Positions 1 to 5,877 of a stretch of DNA of 8,187 nt are shown here, piece after piece. This stretch comes from an uncultured Methylococcaceae bacterium (GTDB taxonomy: Bacteria; Pseudomonadota; Gammaproteobacteria; Methylococcales; Methylococcaceae), in the NCBI GenBank assembly GCA_903910005.1, contig CAIVXW010000196.1:1-8187 (forward strand). Direction: 5' to 3'. The stretch's first letter is position 1, and each line of letters opens with the position of its first letter. A program made the translations under genes and the position numbers. Below the pieces are notes generated by a model that was not told where the DNA came from, searched no databases, and worked only from the letters and a program-made list of their open reading frames with translations.

Positions 1-158
1 GCTACCAGCCCCAGAGGGTTCATGCTTTCTACGGAGTAAGAACCGGCTTCATCCGTCGTGGCGGTATCCGTTTTTTCGCCTGGCCGGGACAACTTCTTTT
101 AGACGACTGGGGGGCGGAATGTCGGCTTAGCCTGGCCAACCTAGGAGCATCCAAAGGT
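1..158. other. Left edge, no recognisable gene
   Basis: I see no convincing gene, RNA or further CRISPR repeat here. One plus-strand frame stays open from the window edge into the following repeat, but its translation matches nothing I know. If the repeat at 159-187 belonged to an array continuing leftward, the next copy would be expected near 98-126, and it is not there. In the usual type I-E orientation this side would be the trailer (distal) end of an array. Confidence 0.4.
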
Positions 159-187
159 CGGTTCATCCCCACGGGCGTGGGGAACAC
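159..187 (-). repeat. Solitary type I-E CRISPR-type repeat
   Basis: This 29-bp block reads GTGTTCCCCACG...GGGGATGAACCG on the minus strand. That is the length, end sequence and stem layout of type I-E repeats. Its 7-bp arms CCCCACG/CGTGGGG (167-173 and 176-182) are perfect and flank a 2-nt centre. Translated frames through it give the PTPVGMNR/FIPTGVGNT strings often seen in spurious proteins called across CRISPR arrays. Only one copy is present: neither side has another at 61-bp spacing, and there are no cas genes in the window. It is therefore a relic, a terminal repeat or an isolated repeat rather than an array. The VapC-like toxin frame breaks exactly at its minus-strand 5' edge (187). 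Confidence 0.72.
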
Positions 188-486
188 GTCTGGCCGATGC
201 CGCGCAGCCGGGCACGCTGTTCGGCCTGCCACCGGGCAGCCGCGGCATCGAAACCGAGGATCGGCAGGCTCGGGCGTACCCGGTGCAGCAGATAATTCTC
301 GATCTGATGGCGTCGCTTCCCCTCCGGCAACAGCAGCATGCCGTAGAGCAATTCCTGCCAGGTGACGGTGGCGATGGCCGGTTCCCTGGAATGGAGCCTG
401 ATTCCCTCCAAGACACCGGGATTGGGCTTGCCGGCCAGCGGTTCGGAAACGATGTGGGTGTCGAGCAGATAACTTACTCGGGCCAT
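163..486 (-). CDS. VapC-like PIN toxin, truncated at CRISPR repeat
   Basis: The product resembles VapC/FitB-type PIN-domain ribonuclease toxins, which cleave RNA and are neutralised by the adjacent antitoxin. The start MARVSYLLDTHIVSE gives the first PIN motif, with Asp9 as the first metal ligand. WQELLYG near residue 44 supplies the conserved Glu. Residues 1-100 look native up to GIGQT. The last seven residues (CSPRPWG) and the stop are encoded by the CRISPR-type repeat at 159-187. Family members are usually about 130-140 aa and continue with a segment carrying two more catalytic acidic residues and the last strand, which are missing here. The protein is therefore probably inactive as a nuclease, though it might still bind the antitoxin. 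Its ATG lies inside the antitoxin's last codons (13-bp overlap), so the two are translated from one mRNA. The family call is firm; residual function is doubtful. Confidence 0.75.
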   Translation of the reverse strand: MARVSYLLDTHIVSEPLAGKPNPGVLEGIRLHSREPAIATVTWQELLYGMLLLPEGKRRHQIENYLLHRVRPSLPILGFDAAAARWQAEQRARLRGIGQTCSPRPWG

Positions 487-761
487 GTGAACGCCTGGGT
501 GGGTCGGCGGTCACGCCAGGCGTTGGCGTCCTCGTGAGACCATTCGATCGGCTCGAAGGCCGGATCATCACGCATCTCGACGATCAGTTCCCAAAAGCCG
601 CGATGCGCCTCGCCCTGACACAGGCGTGCGTATTCGGCTTCGGAGAGCAGCACGGCCACGGGCTTGCCGCGCCGCGTGATGTGGACAGCCTCGCCAAGCT
701 CGGCCCGGCTGACCAGCCGCGTGAATTGGGTTTTCGCTTCCGCGATGGAGGCTTCTGACAT
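474..761 (-). CDS. Phd/YefM-type antitoxin
   Basis: This 95-aa protein has the Phd/YefM antitoxin fold. Residues 1-48 (SIAEAKTQFTRLVSRAE, then the VHITRRGKPVAVLLS strand pair) form the DNA-binding dimer domain that normally represses its own operon. The acidic, Trp-rich C-terminal tail (residues 55-95) would be the part that wraps the toxin. It is the first gene of a two-gene minus-strand operon; its last codons overlap the toxin start. Start choice: the ATG at 761 gives the standard family N-terminus, with AGG of a weak ribosome site about 12 nt upstream and a plausible promoter at 792-820. The antitoxin is full length although the toxin partner is truncated, so it may persist only as a repressor or as a remnant. 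Confidence 0.85.
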   Translation of the reverse strand: MSEASIAEAKTQFTRLVSRAELGEAVHITRRGKPVAVLLSEAEYARLCQGEAHRGFWELIVEMRDDPAFEPIEWSHEDANAWRDRRPTQAFTWPE

Positions 762-791
762 GTCGTGAGCTACCTGACTAGATGGATGGTC

Positions 792-820
792 ATCTTAGTT
801 GCCCGGGCGGTCGTTGACAA
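792..820 (-). promoter_or_regulatory. Sigma70-like promoter of the antitoxin-toxin pair
   Basis: Read on the minus strand, TTGTCA (820-815) and TAAGAT (797-792) are separated by 17 bp. The matches to consensus are 5/6 and 4/6. Transcription would start near 785, about 25 nt before the antitoxin ATG. A short TGAC...GTCA inverted pair lies just downstream and could be an antitoxin operator, but it is weak. Confidence 0.5.
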
Positions 821-911
821 GCCGATGCCAGACGATCCGGCCACGTGCCTGGTGGTCTCCATTCGGCCAGGTGACCGTCACACGGTGGGAACCCCGACCC
901 TCTGCTGGAGG

Positions 912-924
912 CTAAAGTACCCCC
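912..924 (+). repeat. Left copy of 13-bp direct repeat flanking the R-M module
   Basis: CTAAAGTACCCCC occurs here and, in the same orientation, at 5446-5458. The two copies lie just outside the methyltransferase-endonuclease block. Another TAAAG follows within 10 bp (CATCGTAAAG), resembling the TGTAAAG repeats at the right junction. It may be a target duplication, a recombination site or a relic of an insertion-sequence end. No transposase or integrase is present. Confidence 0.45.
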
Positions 925-1001
925 CATCGTAAAGACCAAATTTGCCAGAGCTCACATTCCCCTCCTCACCATCCTCGTTGTCGTAATCGAAACACAGTAG
1001 C

Positions 1002-1030
1002 TTTACATGCCTGCACGTATATGCAAGTAT
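1002..1030 (+). promoter_or_regulatory. Weak candidate promoter for the methyltransferase operon
   Basis: TTTACA (1002-1007), 17 bp, then AAGTAT (1025-1030). The -35 is good and the -10 is poor. If used, transcription would start close to the ATG at 1037 and give a nearly leaderless mRNA, consistent with the absence of a ribosome-binding site. The -10 lies within the palindrome at 1011-1036, so a bound regulator would occlude it. This is only a candidate. Confidence 0.25.
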
Positions 1031-1036
1031 GTGCAG
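1011..1036. promoter_or_regulatory. Imperfect 26-bp palindrome, candidate operator
   Basis: The outer arms CTGCAC/GTGCAG are perfect, and 20 of 26 positions are symmetric about a TGCA centre. TGCA recurs at 1012, 1022 and 1032, one helical turn apart. The palindrome ends one base before the ATG at 1037 of the helix-turn-helix methyltransferase. By analogy with self-regulating methyltransferases such as SsoII and EcoRII types, it could be where that protein represses its own operon. The function is inferred. Confidence 0.45.
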
Positions 1037-2473
1037 ATGGATACGATTAATACAGCAATTTCCAAACAGCACCTAACCACAGCAGACGTTGCCCGGCTTG
1101 CGGGAATACATAAAGATACCCTGCTGCGTTGGCTGAGGGGTGGCTTGATCCAAGAGCCGCAACGTGATCGACACGGTTGGCGTTACTTCACACCCACTGA
1201 AGCTCAGGCAGTTGCCAAATTTGCATTGTCATCTACCCATGATCAAAGCCATGACGCAACGACTATCGTGGCGGAAGATCGAAATACTCGATATCTTGGG
1301 CGACTGCCTGCACTTGACTGGGATTTTGCTGGCGCAAAGACCAGTTACTTGACTCACGGAATTCACCCGTACCCGGCCAAGTTCATCCCTCAAATCCCGA
1401 ATGCACTAATCCAGGAACTTTCCGGGGTGGGCGACACGGTAGGGGACATCTTCTGCGGAAGCGGAACGACCTTGGTTGAGGCTCTCACATTAAAACGTCA
1501 CGCGGTCGGAATCGATGCAAATCCCCTCGCATGCATGATCTCCAGAGCGAAATCGAGCGGTTGCAACGAGTTTGATCGAGAAGCACTGCTTGCGCTAACT
1601 CAACAGGCACGGACTATGGGGGACTCGCTCCTGCCATCAACCACCGAAGGTGATCTATTTCCTGCGTCGAAGTTCATATCGGAGCATTGGCGTCCGGCAT
1701 TTGACAAGCTTACGTTTTGGTTTGATCTACACGTCATTGAGGAACTTGCAGAAGTGCTGTCATGGTGCCGCGCCCTGGAAAGCGATGTTGCACGCGATTT
1801 GGCACTGACAGCCTTCTCATCGATCATCGTCACTGTATCGAAACAGGATTCGGATACTCGCTACGTCAGGCGCGAGAAAAATATCCCACCGGGAGACACG
1901 CTGCGGCGTTTCGCCCGATCATTGGAGCAGATCACCCAGGCGGCTACTGAATTTGCAGACGTGGTGGAATCACGTTTCCGTTGTCAAATTGCCCAAGCAA
2001 ACCTACTGGACTCCCCGTCGATTCCGGCACTTGACCTGGTTGTCTGCTCGCCGCCCTACCCAAACGCCTACAGCTATCACCTTTACCACATGACGCGGAT
2101 GGTCTGGCTTGGTATGGACCAGCCACGTTTCAGGAAAGAAGAAATCGGTAGTCATCGGAAGTACAGCAGTAACAGCAAGAATGCAGCAACCGCTGAGACT
2201 TTTGGGGCGGAGTTTTCGAAGATTTTGATGTGGCTATCATCCAGGCTTCGTCGAGGAGGTTATGCGTGCTTCGTGGTTGGTGACTCAACGCTGAAAGGGC
2301 AGCGTATCAACAACGCGGATCTTATCACCCTGGCTGGTGAGAAAGCAGGCTTTCAGGAGGTGATGCGCATCGACCGGATCATGCAGGCCACCAGGAAGGC
2401 GTTCAATCCGGCAATCGGCAAGATCAAGACCGAGAATATTTTGATTCTGGAGAATCGCGGGGGGAAGGCGTGA
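1037..2473 (+). CDS. HTH-fused DNA methyltransferase, predicted N4-cytosine
   Basis: This is an S-adenosylmethionine-dependent DNA methyltransferase. From ATG 1037 it has 478 residues. A MerR-type helix-turn-helix comes first (LTTADVARLAGIHKDTLLRW, residues 13-32), with a wing-like WRYFTPTEAQAV near 48-59. A motif X-like THGIHPYPAKFIPQIP lies at 106-121. The AdoMet-binding motif I DIFCGSGTT is at 137-145, followed by the acidic VGID of motif II. The catalytic motif IV SPPY is at 338-341. The order X-I-IV, with about 195 residues between I and IV, suggests the target-recognition region sits between them (alpha-like arrangement). SPPY, rather than (D/N)PPY, points to N4-cytosine. An in-frame ATG at 1007 would add 10 residues and place the palindrome at 1011-1036 inside the coding region; neither start has a clear ribosome site, and I prefer 1037. 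The stop overlaps the next gene's GTG. It probably protects one strand of the recognition site for the endonuclease at 4068-5318 and may autoregulate. Confidence 0.85.
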   Translation: MDTINTAISKQHLTTADVARLAGIHKDTLLRWLRGGLIQEPQRDRHGWRYFTPTEAQAVAKFALSSTHDQSHDATTIVAEDRNTRYLGRLPALDWDFAGAKTSYLTHGIHPYPAKFIPQIPNALIQELSGVGDTVGDIFCGSGTTLVEALTLKRHAVGIDANPLACMISRAKSSGCNEFDREALLALTQQARTMGDSLLPSTTEGDLFPASKFISEHWRPAFDKLTFWFDLHVIEELAEVLSWCRALESDVARDLALTAFSSIIVTVSKQDSDTRYVRREKNIPPGDTLRRFARSLEQITQAATEFADVVESRFRCQIAQANLLDSPSIPALDLVVCSPPYPNAYSYHLYHMTRMVWLGMDQPRFRKEEIGSHRKYSSNSKNAATAETFGAEFSKILMWLSSRLRRGGYACFVVGDSTLKGQRINNADLITLAGEKAGFQEVMRIDRIMQATRKAFNPAIGKIKTENILILENRGGKA

Positions 2474-4071
2474 ACTTGCTCAAGGTTCGCATGAAGCCTT
2501 ATATCCAACCGTTTGAGCGCGTACTGGCACTGCGGGAGCTTTACGCCTTAGCAGGGGATGAGCCGCTTGCATTGCGGTCGGAAAGCGAAACCAGCGTAGA
2601 TTTTGAGGTTCGATCTTTGCGCCCGCACGATGACTTCACGCGTCGCCTGGCTTATTGGGAAATCGTCGAGTGCTGTCAGCAAATATGTGTCACGGAACAA
2701 TCAATGCGCGAGGCGACTGTCAATCTCGTGCGAAACGGTGTCGCACTCGACACGCTACGCCAGCAACTACCATTTCAGAACACAGCCCCCTTGCCGAATC
2801 GGCGGTGCTTGCGTTACGGAACACACGGCTTACATGAATATCGTGGCAGGTTCTTCCCGCAGCTTGTACGCGCCTTGATTAACATCTCCGGCACGCAGCA
2901 TGGAGGCGTAGTAGCTGACCCCATGAGCGGAAGCGGAACCACTGTCGTGGAAGCTGTTCTCGCAGGCAACTGTGGTCGTGGTTTGGACATGAACCCCCTC
3001 TCGGTCTTCATGGGCAACGCCAAGGTGAAACTGATGTCAGCAAACGCTGATTGCCTTCGCCAAGGATACGAACAAATCCGGGATCAGTTACTCGGAGTCG
3101 AAAGTCGCAAGCAAACCAGTCTCCCGTACTTCGAAAATCTACCGGAGGTTGACCAGAAATACCTCTCGGCCTGGTTCTCCTCTGGGGTACTGGCCGGCCT
3201 CGATGACATCAGCCGTGCTATCCAGGAACTGGACGACGAGTACACTCGGGACTTCATGCGTGTTGCGCTAAGCAATATCCTTCGTCGAGTCTCCTGGCAG
3301 AAGGACGACGATCTCCGAGTCCGTAAGGAGATTCGCCTTGATGTCGAAATCGATCCGAAGAAAGAATTCCTCGAAGAAATCGGTCGCTCGATCCGAACAG
3401 TCCTGGCGTTTCTGTTCCAGAATGGGCCAGTAAAAAACCAGCACTACGTCATCGCTGAGGGGGATGCCAGGTCGTGCGGCGAAATATGGGGGGGAAACTC
3501 TGTCGATGTGGTTATCACTTCCCCACCTTACGCGACGGCACTTCCATATCTCGATACAGACCGATTGAGCCTGTGTTATCTGGGGCTACTACCCCGGCCG
3601 GAACACAGATCCCGCGATCAGCAAATGATCGGCAATCGCGAAGTATCAGAAGGTCTAAGGAAGCAGCACTGGGAACGATTCATATCTGCCCCGGTCACGC
3701 TGTCGGCACGTATCCAAGAACTGATACATCGAATAGATATACTGAATTCCGGGGCGAATGTTGGCTTCCGCCGCCGCAATCTGCCAGCCCTGCTTGCGAA
3801 GTATTTCTTCGATATGCGAGACGTACTTCAGGGTATCTTCGAGGCACTGAAGCCAGGACATACAGCTTTCGTTGTCGTAGGGAATAACCACACCATCGCA
3901 GGCGGGCATCGCGTCGACATTCAGACGGCGAGTCTTCTCAAGGACATCGCAGAATCCATCGGATTTGAAGTGGCGGAGTCCCTCTCGATGGACATGCTAG
4001 TGTCCAGAGACATTTTTAAGAAAAATGCAATGACGTCAGAGGAAATTCTCGCGTTCCGTAAACCGGTTTAA
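2470..4071 (+). CDS. Second DNA methyltransferase, predicted N4-cytosine
   Basis: This is a 533-aa DNA methyltransferase related in layout, but not closely in sequence, to its upstream neighbour. The motif X-like THGLHEYRGRFFPQ is at 118-131, motif I DPMSGSGTT at 150-158, GLDMNPLS (motif II region) at 171-178, and the catalytic motif IV TSPPY at 350-354. VVVGNN near 468 fits the strand after motif IV. The first 110 residues match nothing I recognise and replace the helix-turn-helix of the first enzyme. Start choice: GTG 2470 overlaps the upstream TGA (GTGA) and is preceded by a strong GGGGGGAAGG ribosome site, which indicates translational coupling; ATG 2491 is possible. Two methyltransferases in one operon usually mean an asymmetric site, each enzyme modifying one strand. 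The 3' end overlaps the convergent endonuclease gene by 4 bp. Confidence 0.85.
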   Translation: MNLLKVRMKPYIQPFERVLALRELYALAGDEPLALRSESETSVDFEVRSLRPHDDFTRRLAYWEIVECCQQICVTEQSMREATVNLVRNGVALDTLRQQLPFQNTAPLPNRRCLRYGTHGLHEYRGRFFPQLVRALINISGTQHGGVVADPMSGSGTTVVEAVLAGNCGRGLDMNPLSVFMGNAKVKLMSANADCLRQGYEQIRDQLLGVESRKQTSLPYFENLPEVDQKYLSAWFSSGVLAGLDDISRAIQELDDEYTRDFMRVALSNILRRVSWQKDDDLRVRKEIRLDVEIDPKKEFLEEIGRSIRTVLAFLFQNGPVKNQHYVIAEGDARSCGEIWGGNSVDVVITSPPYATALPYLDTDRLSLCYLGLLPRPEHRSRDQQMIGNREVSEGLRKQHWERFISAPVTLSARIQELIHRIDILNSGANVGFRRRNLPALLAKYFFDMRDVLQGIFEALKPGHTAFVVVGNNHTIAGGHRVDIQTASLLKDIAESIGFEVAESLSMDMLVSRDIFKKNAMTSEEILAFRKPV

Positions 4072-5318
4072 ATGTAACCCCACAATTTCTTCGAGTTCTT
4101 TGTGTGGTTAATGCAGTGCTTCAGGTATTGAGCATAGCGAGCGGAGTTCTGCGGGATGACCTCCACATAGTACGTGAAGCCACTCTTGCCATCGCTGCGT
4201 TCCATGTAGAGGATGTCACCAATACTCCCTGTGCTTCGCAGATGTTCACTGCGAAGCCGGAAATCGGACTTGTCCGGCCACGTCATCATGTTTACGTCGA
4301 TGATCGCTGTGCCGATCCGCATTTTTACGCCGGGTCTATCCATCTTGCCAGGCTTGGCGATGTCCTTGGCGAACTGGGCCTGCCAACCCCAAAAATCGGG
4401 ATCGGTATCCCGTGCTGCCAGGGGAATGAAGATTTCCGGCGAACGTCGGGACGCGCCCTTGGTGACCTGACCGACCCCCACATCAGTTTTCTGTAGAGTC
4501 ATCAGGAACGCTTGGTAAGTTCCATCTTGTGCCGGGGCAGGCGATGCAACCTCTACTACGATGTCCTCACTATCCTCCTGAAGTGCTTCTTCGGGAAGGT
4601 CAGGCACTTCGGTGGCGGATGCGGCACCGGAAGAAATTCTGACTTGTTCGACAGGGGGAAGCGAAAAGATTGGCTTGAGCCTGGGGCGAGCATCACCGGA
4701 AGATGCTCCGCCCTCTCCCTTGCTGCTTTCTGCTAGCTTCGGCGGCGGCACGATCGCCAAGACTCCGCGAGATGCAAGCTCATTTAAGACGCCTATCCCG
4801 GTGACAAGGGTAAGTCCATCGCGCTGGTCGTTGAACCAAGCGTCAATCGCTACGGCGATTTGGGAAAGTTGGTGAGGGGGGTCGCCGTCACGGGAATCAA
4901 GGGTGATACCGGCCTCAACATTGAGGGTAAGGCCAGCAGATGTCAGATTGGCAGAGCCGACGAACGCAGCCTCTGTGCCATCCTGGCGGCAAACATGGTA
5001 GGTCTTCGGGTGAAAATACGCGCCCGCAAAACTAACGATACCAAGATGTCCATTTGCACGAGGGATGCCCATGAATTGCAGTAAGCCGACAACATCGTTT
5101 TTCAGGGTACAGCCATCATTCGATCCAATCAAAATCTTCGTCGTGCAGTCGGCCTTCGCGAACCGACCCAGTATGGGCATCAATAGACTTGCACCATTGA
5201 GCGAGAAGTAACCGGTCTGCAGCCTGAGTTCTTTAATACCCTGATCCTGAAGCGTCTTGGTAAGCCAGTCACCAAGGCACTCCTGCGGATTTCTACCCCC
5301 TGTATCCAGATAACTCAT
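4068..5318 (-). CDS. BfiI/NgoFVII-like restriction endonuclease (PLD + B3 domains)
   Basis: This is a predicted type II, probably type IIS, endonuclease. From ATG 5318 it has 416 residues. Residues 1-165 form a phospholipase-D nuclease half-site: His103 and Lys105 in FHPKTYH, then GSANLTSAG (121-129) and Glu136. BfiI carries the same H-K-N-E type set at similar positions; such enzymes dimerise to form one metal-independent active site. Residues about 192-265 are a Ser/Pro/Glu-rich, probably disordered linker. Residues 268-390 (FLMTLQKT, EIFIPLAARD, FWGW, FRLRSE, GDIL, YYVEVIPQ) match the B3-like DNA-binding domain of BfiI, NgoAVII and EcoRII-N. A TTG at 5342 would add 8 residues; ATG 5318, with GGGG about 7 nt upstream, starts at the conserved MSYLDTGGRNP and is preferred. 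No ATPase partner like that of NgoAVII/CglI is nearby, so I expect ATP-independent cleavage. It faces the two methyltransferases that would protect the host. Confidence 0.85.
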   Translation of the reverse strand: MSYLDTGGRNPQECLGDWLTKTLQDQGIKELRLQTGYFSLNGASLLMPILGRFAKADCTTKILIGSNDGCTLKNDVVGLLQFMGIPRANGHLGIVSFAGAYFHPKTYHVCRQDGTEAAFVGSANLTSAGLTLNVEAGITLDSRDGDPPHQLSQIAVAIDAWFNDQRDGLTLVTGIGVLNELASRGVLAIVPPPKLAESSKGEGGASSGDARPRLKPIFSLPPVEQVRISSGAASATEVPDLPEEALQEDSEDIVVEVASPAPAQDGTYQAFLMTLQKTDVGVGQVTKGASRRSPEIFIPLAARDTDPDFWGWQAQFAKDIAKPGKMDRPGVKMRIGTAIIDVNMMTWPDKSDFRLRSEHLRSTGSIGDILYMERSDGKSGFTYYVEVIPQNSARYAQYLKHCINHTKNSKKLWGYI

Positions 5319-5366
5319 ATTCAGCCCCAAGATAGTACACAACCAGTTGGCGTGGTGGCAGCGTTA

Positions 5367-5380
5367 TGGCGACCTCGCCA
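5367..5380. promoter_or_regulatory. 14-bp inverted repeat in the endonuclease leader
   Basis: TGGCGA-cc-TCGCCA: 6-bp perfect arms around 2 bp. It lies between the candidate endonuclease promoter and the start codon, about 50 nt before ATG 5318. It could be an operator or an RNA hairpin delaying endonuclease expression until methylation is complete. It does not resemble the palindrome at 1011-1036. Confidence 0.3.
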
Positions 5381-5408
5381 CGAGTCCCAAGCCCAAAACC
5401 TGAGAATT

Positions 5409-5437
5409 AAAATATGCGATTGTAAAGCGATTGTAAA
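5409..5437 (-). promoter_or_regulatory. Candidate promoter of the endonuclease gene
   Basis: On the minus strand TTTACA (5437-5432) and TATTTT (5414-5409) are 17 bp apart, in a locally AT-rich stretch. Transcription would start near 5402 and leave a leader of about 85 nt before the endonuclease ATG. The -35 box and spacer fall inside the tandem 11-bp repeat at 5416-5437. Confidence 0.45.
5416..5437. repeat. Tandem 11-bp repeat (two perfect copies)
   Basis: GCGATTGTAAA occurs twice in direct tandem (5416-5426 and 5427-5437), followed by a partial third GCG. Such short, helically phased repeats can be regulator sites, and subterminal repeats of this kind also occur in some insertion-sequence ends. 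Here they overlap the candidate endonuclease promoter and lie 8 bp from the 13-bp direct repeat. Confidence 0.6.
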
Positions 5438-5445
5438 GCGGCACT

Positions 5446-5458
5446 CTAAAGTACCCCC
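5446..5458 (+). repeat. Right copy of 13-bp direct repeat flanking the R-M module
   Basis: CTAAAGTACCCCC is identical and in the same orientation to 912-924, about 4.5 kb away. The two copies exclude the toxin-antitoxin remnant on the left and the CcmI-pilC-pilD genes on the right, so they delimit the restriction-modification block closely. Confidence 0.45.
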
Positions 5459-5484
5459 TCACTCAACTCATCAAGGCTTGCTGA

Positions 5485-5874
5485 ATGACTGGATTCTGGC
5501 TGGTGGCCACACTGCTGCTGCTCCCGGGCTATGTTTTTTTCGTACCCGTGTTCAACCCCAAACCGCGCCCGGGTACCCTGCGGCGTGATCGCCTCAACAT
5601 GCTGCTGCACCGGCAGCCACAAACCGAACGGGTTCAGGAAGAACCCGACCGGCAAAATCGGGAATGGCTGGAAGCCGAATCGGCCCGCAACCTGCCTGAC
5701 GACCTGGACACGTCGGCAGAACCGGCCAGTCCGGACACCACCCGGGGCCGGATTCCGGTCATCACCCTGTGCCTGCTGCCCGTGGAAGGCTGGATGTTGC
5801 CGGGACGCTCGCTGCAAACCACCCGGCAGTACGATCGCTACAGCGTAACCATTGCCACGGTGGTAGGGAACTGA
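5485..5874 (+). CDS. Small CcmI-like membrane protein
   Basis: The 129-aa product begins MTGFWLVATLLLLPGYVFF, a single N-terminal membrane segment typical of CcmI, the cytochrome c maturation factor that presents apocytochrome to the haem ligation complex. Residues about 33-75 (RRDRLNMLLHRQ, then REWLEAESARNLPDDLD) also resemble the conserved region after the CcmI membrane segment. Residues 89-129 (RIPVITLCLLPVEGW, LPGRSL, YDRYSVTIATV) weakly recall the CcmI C-terminal domain. Full CcmI is about 400 aa with a second membrane helix and TPR repeats, which are absent. No other ccm gene is present. The gene ends 3 bp before the pilC start, so it is likely co-transcribed with pilC. A weak AAGG lies about 9 nt before the ATG. 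The reading frame looks coding; the CcmI assignment is tentative, and it could be an unrelated small pilus-associated protein. Confidence 0.45.
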   Translation: MTGFWLVATLLLLPGYVFFVPVFNPKPRPGTLRRDRLNMLLHRQPQTERVQEEPDRQNREWLEAESARNLPDDLDTSAEPASPDTTRGRIPVITLCLLPVEGWMLPGRSLQTTRQYDRYSVTIATVVGN

Positions 5875-5877
5875 GCC

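Noticed and set aside
43..65. Possible degenerate second CRISPR repeat (CGGCTTCATCC... against CGGTTCATCC...)
   Set aside because: Only about 10 bases match, the stem is not preserved, and the distance to 159 does not fit one or two 61-bp units.
29..571. Long minus-strand reading frame containing a VFPTPVGMNR-type string
   Set aside because: It runs out of frame through both the antitoxin and toxin genes, and the string is the usual artefact of translating a CRISPR repeat.
814..819. Perfect TTGACA on the plus strand as a -35 box
   Set aside because: No -10-like sequence lies 16-18 bp downstream; the overlapping minus-strand promoter explains these bases better.
878..1072. Small minus-strand reading frame over the methyltransferase promoter region
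   Set aside because: Its sequence shows no family features, lacks a ribosome site, and overlaps the start of the real methyltransferase gene.
1037..4071. Larger defence systems with paired methyltransferases (BREX, DISARM, type I or type III R-M)
   Set aside because: No helicase, ATPase, specificity subunit or phosphatase gene accompanies the methyltransferases; the PLD-B3 endonuclease alone explains the locus.
5319..5342. TTG start at 5342 for the endonuclease
   Set aside because: It adds 8 residues before the conserved MSYLDTGGRNP start; ATG 5318 has a closer G-rich ribosome site.
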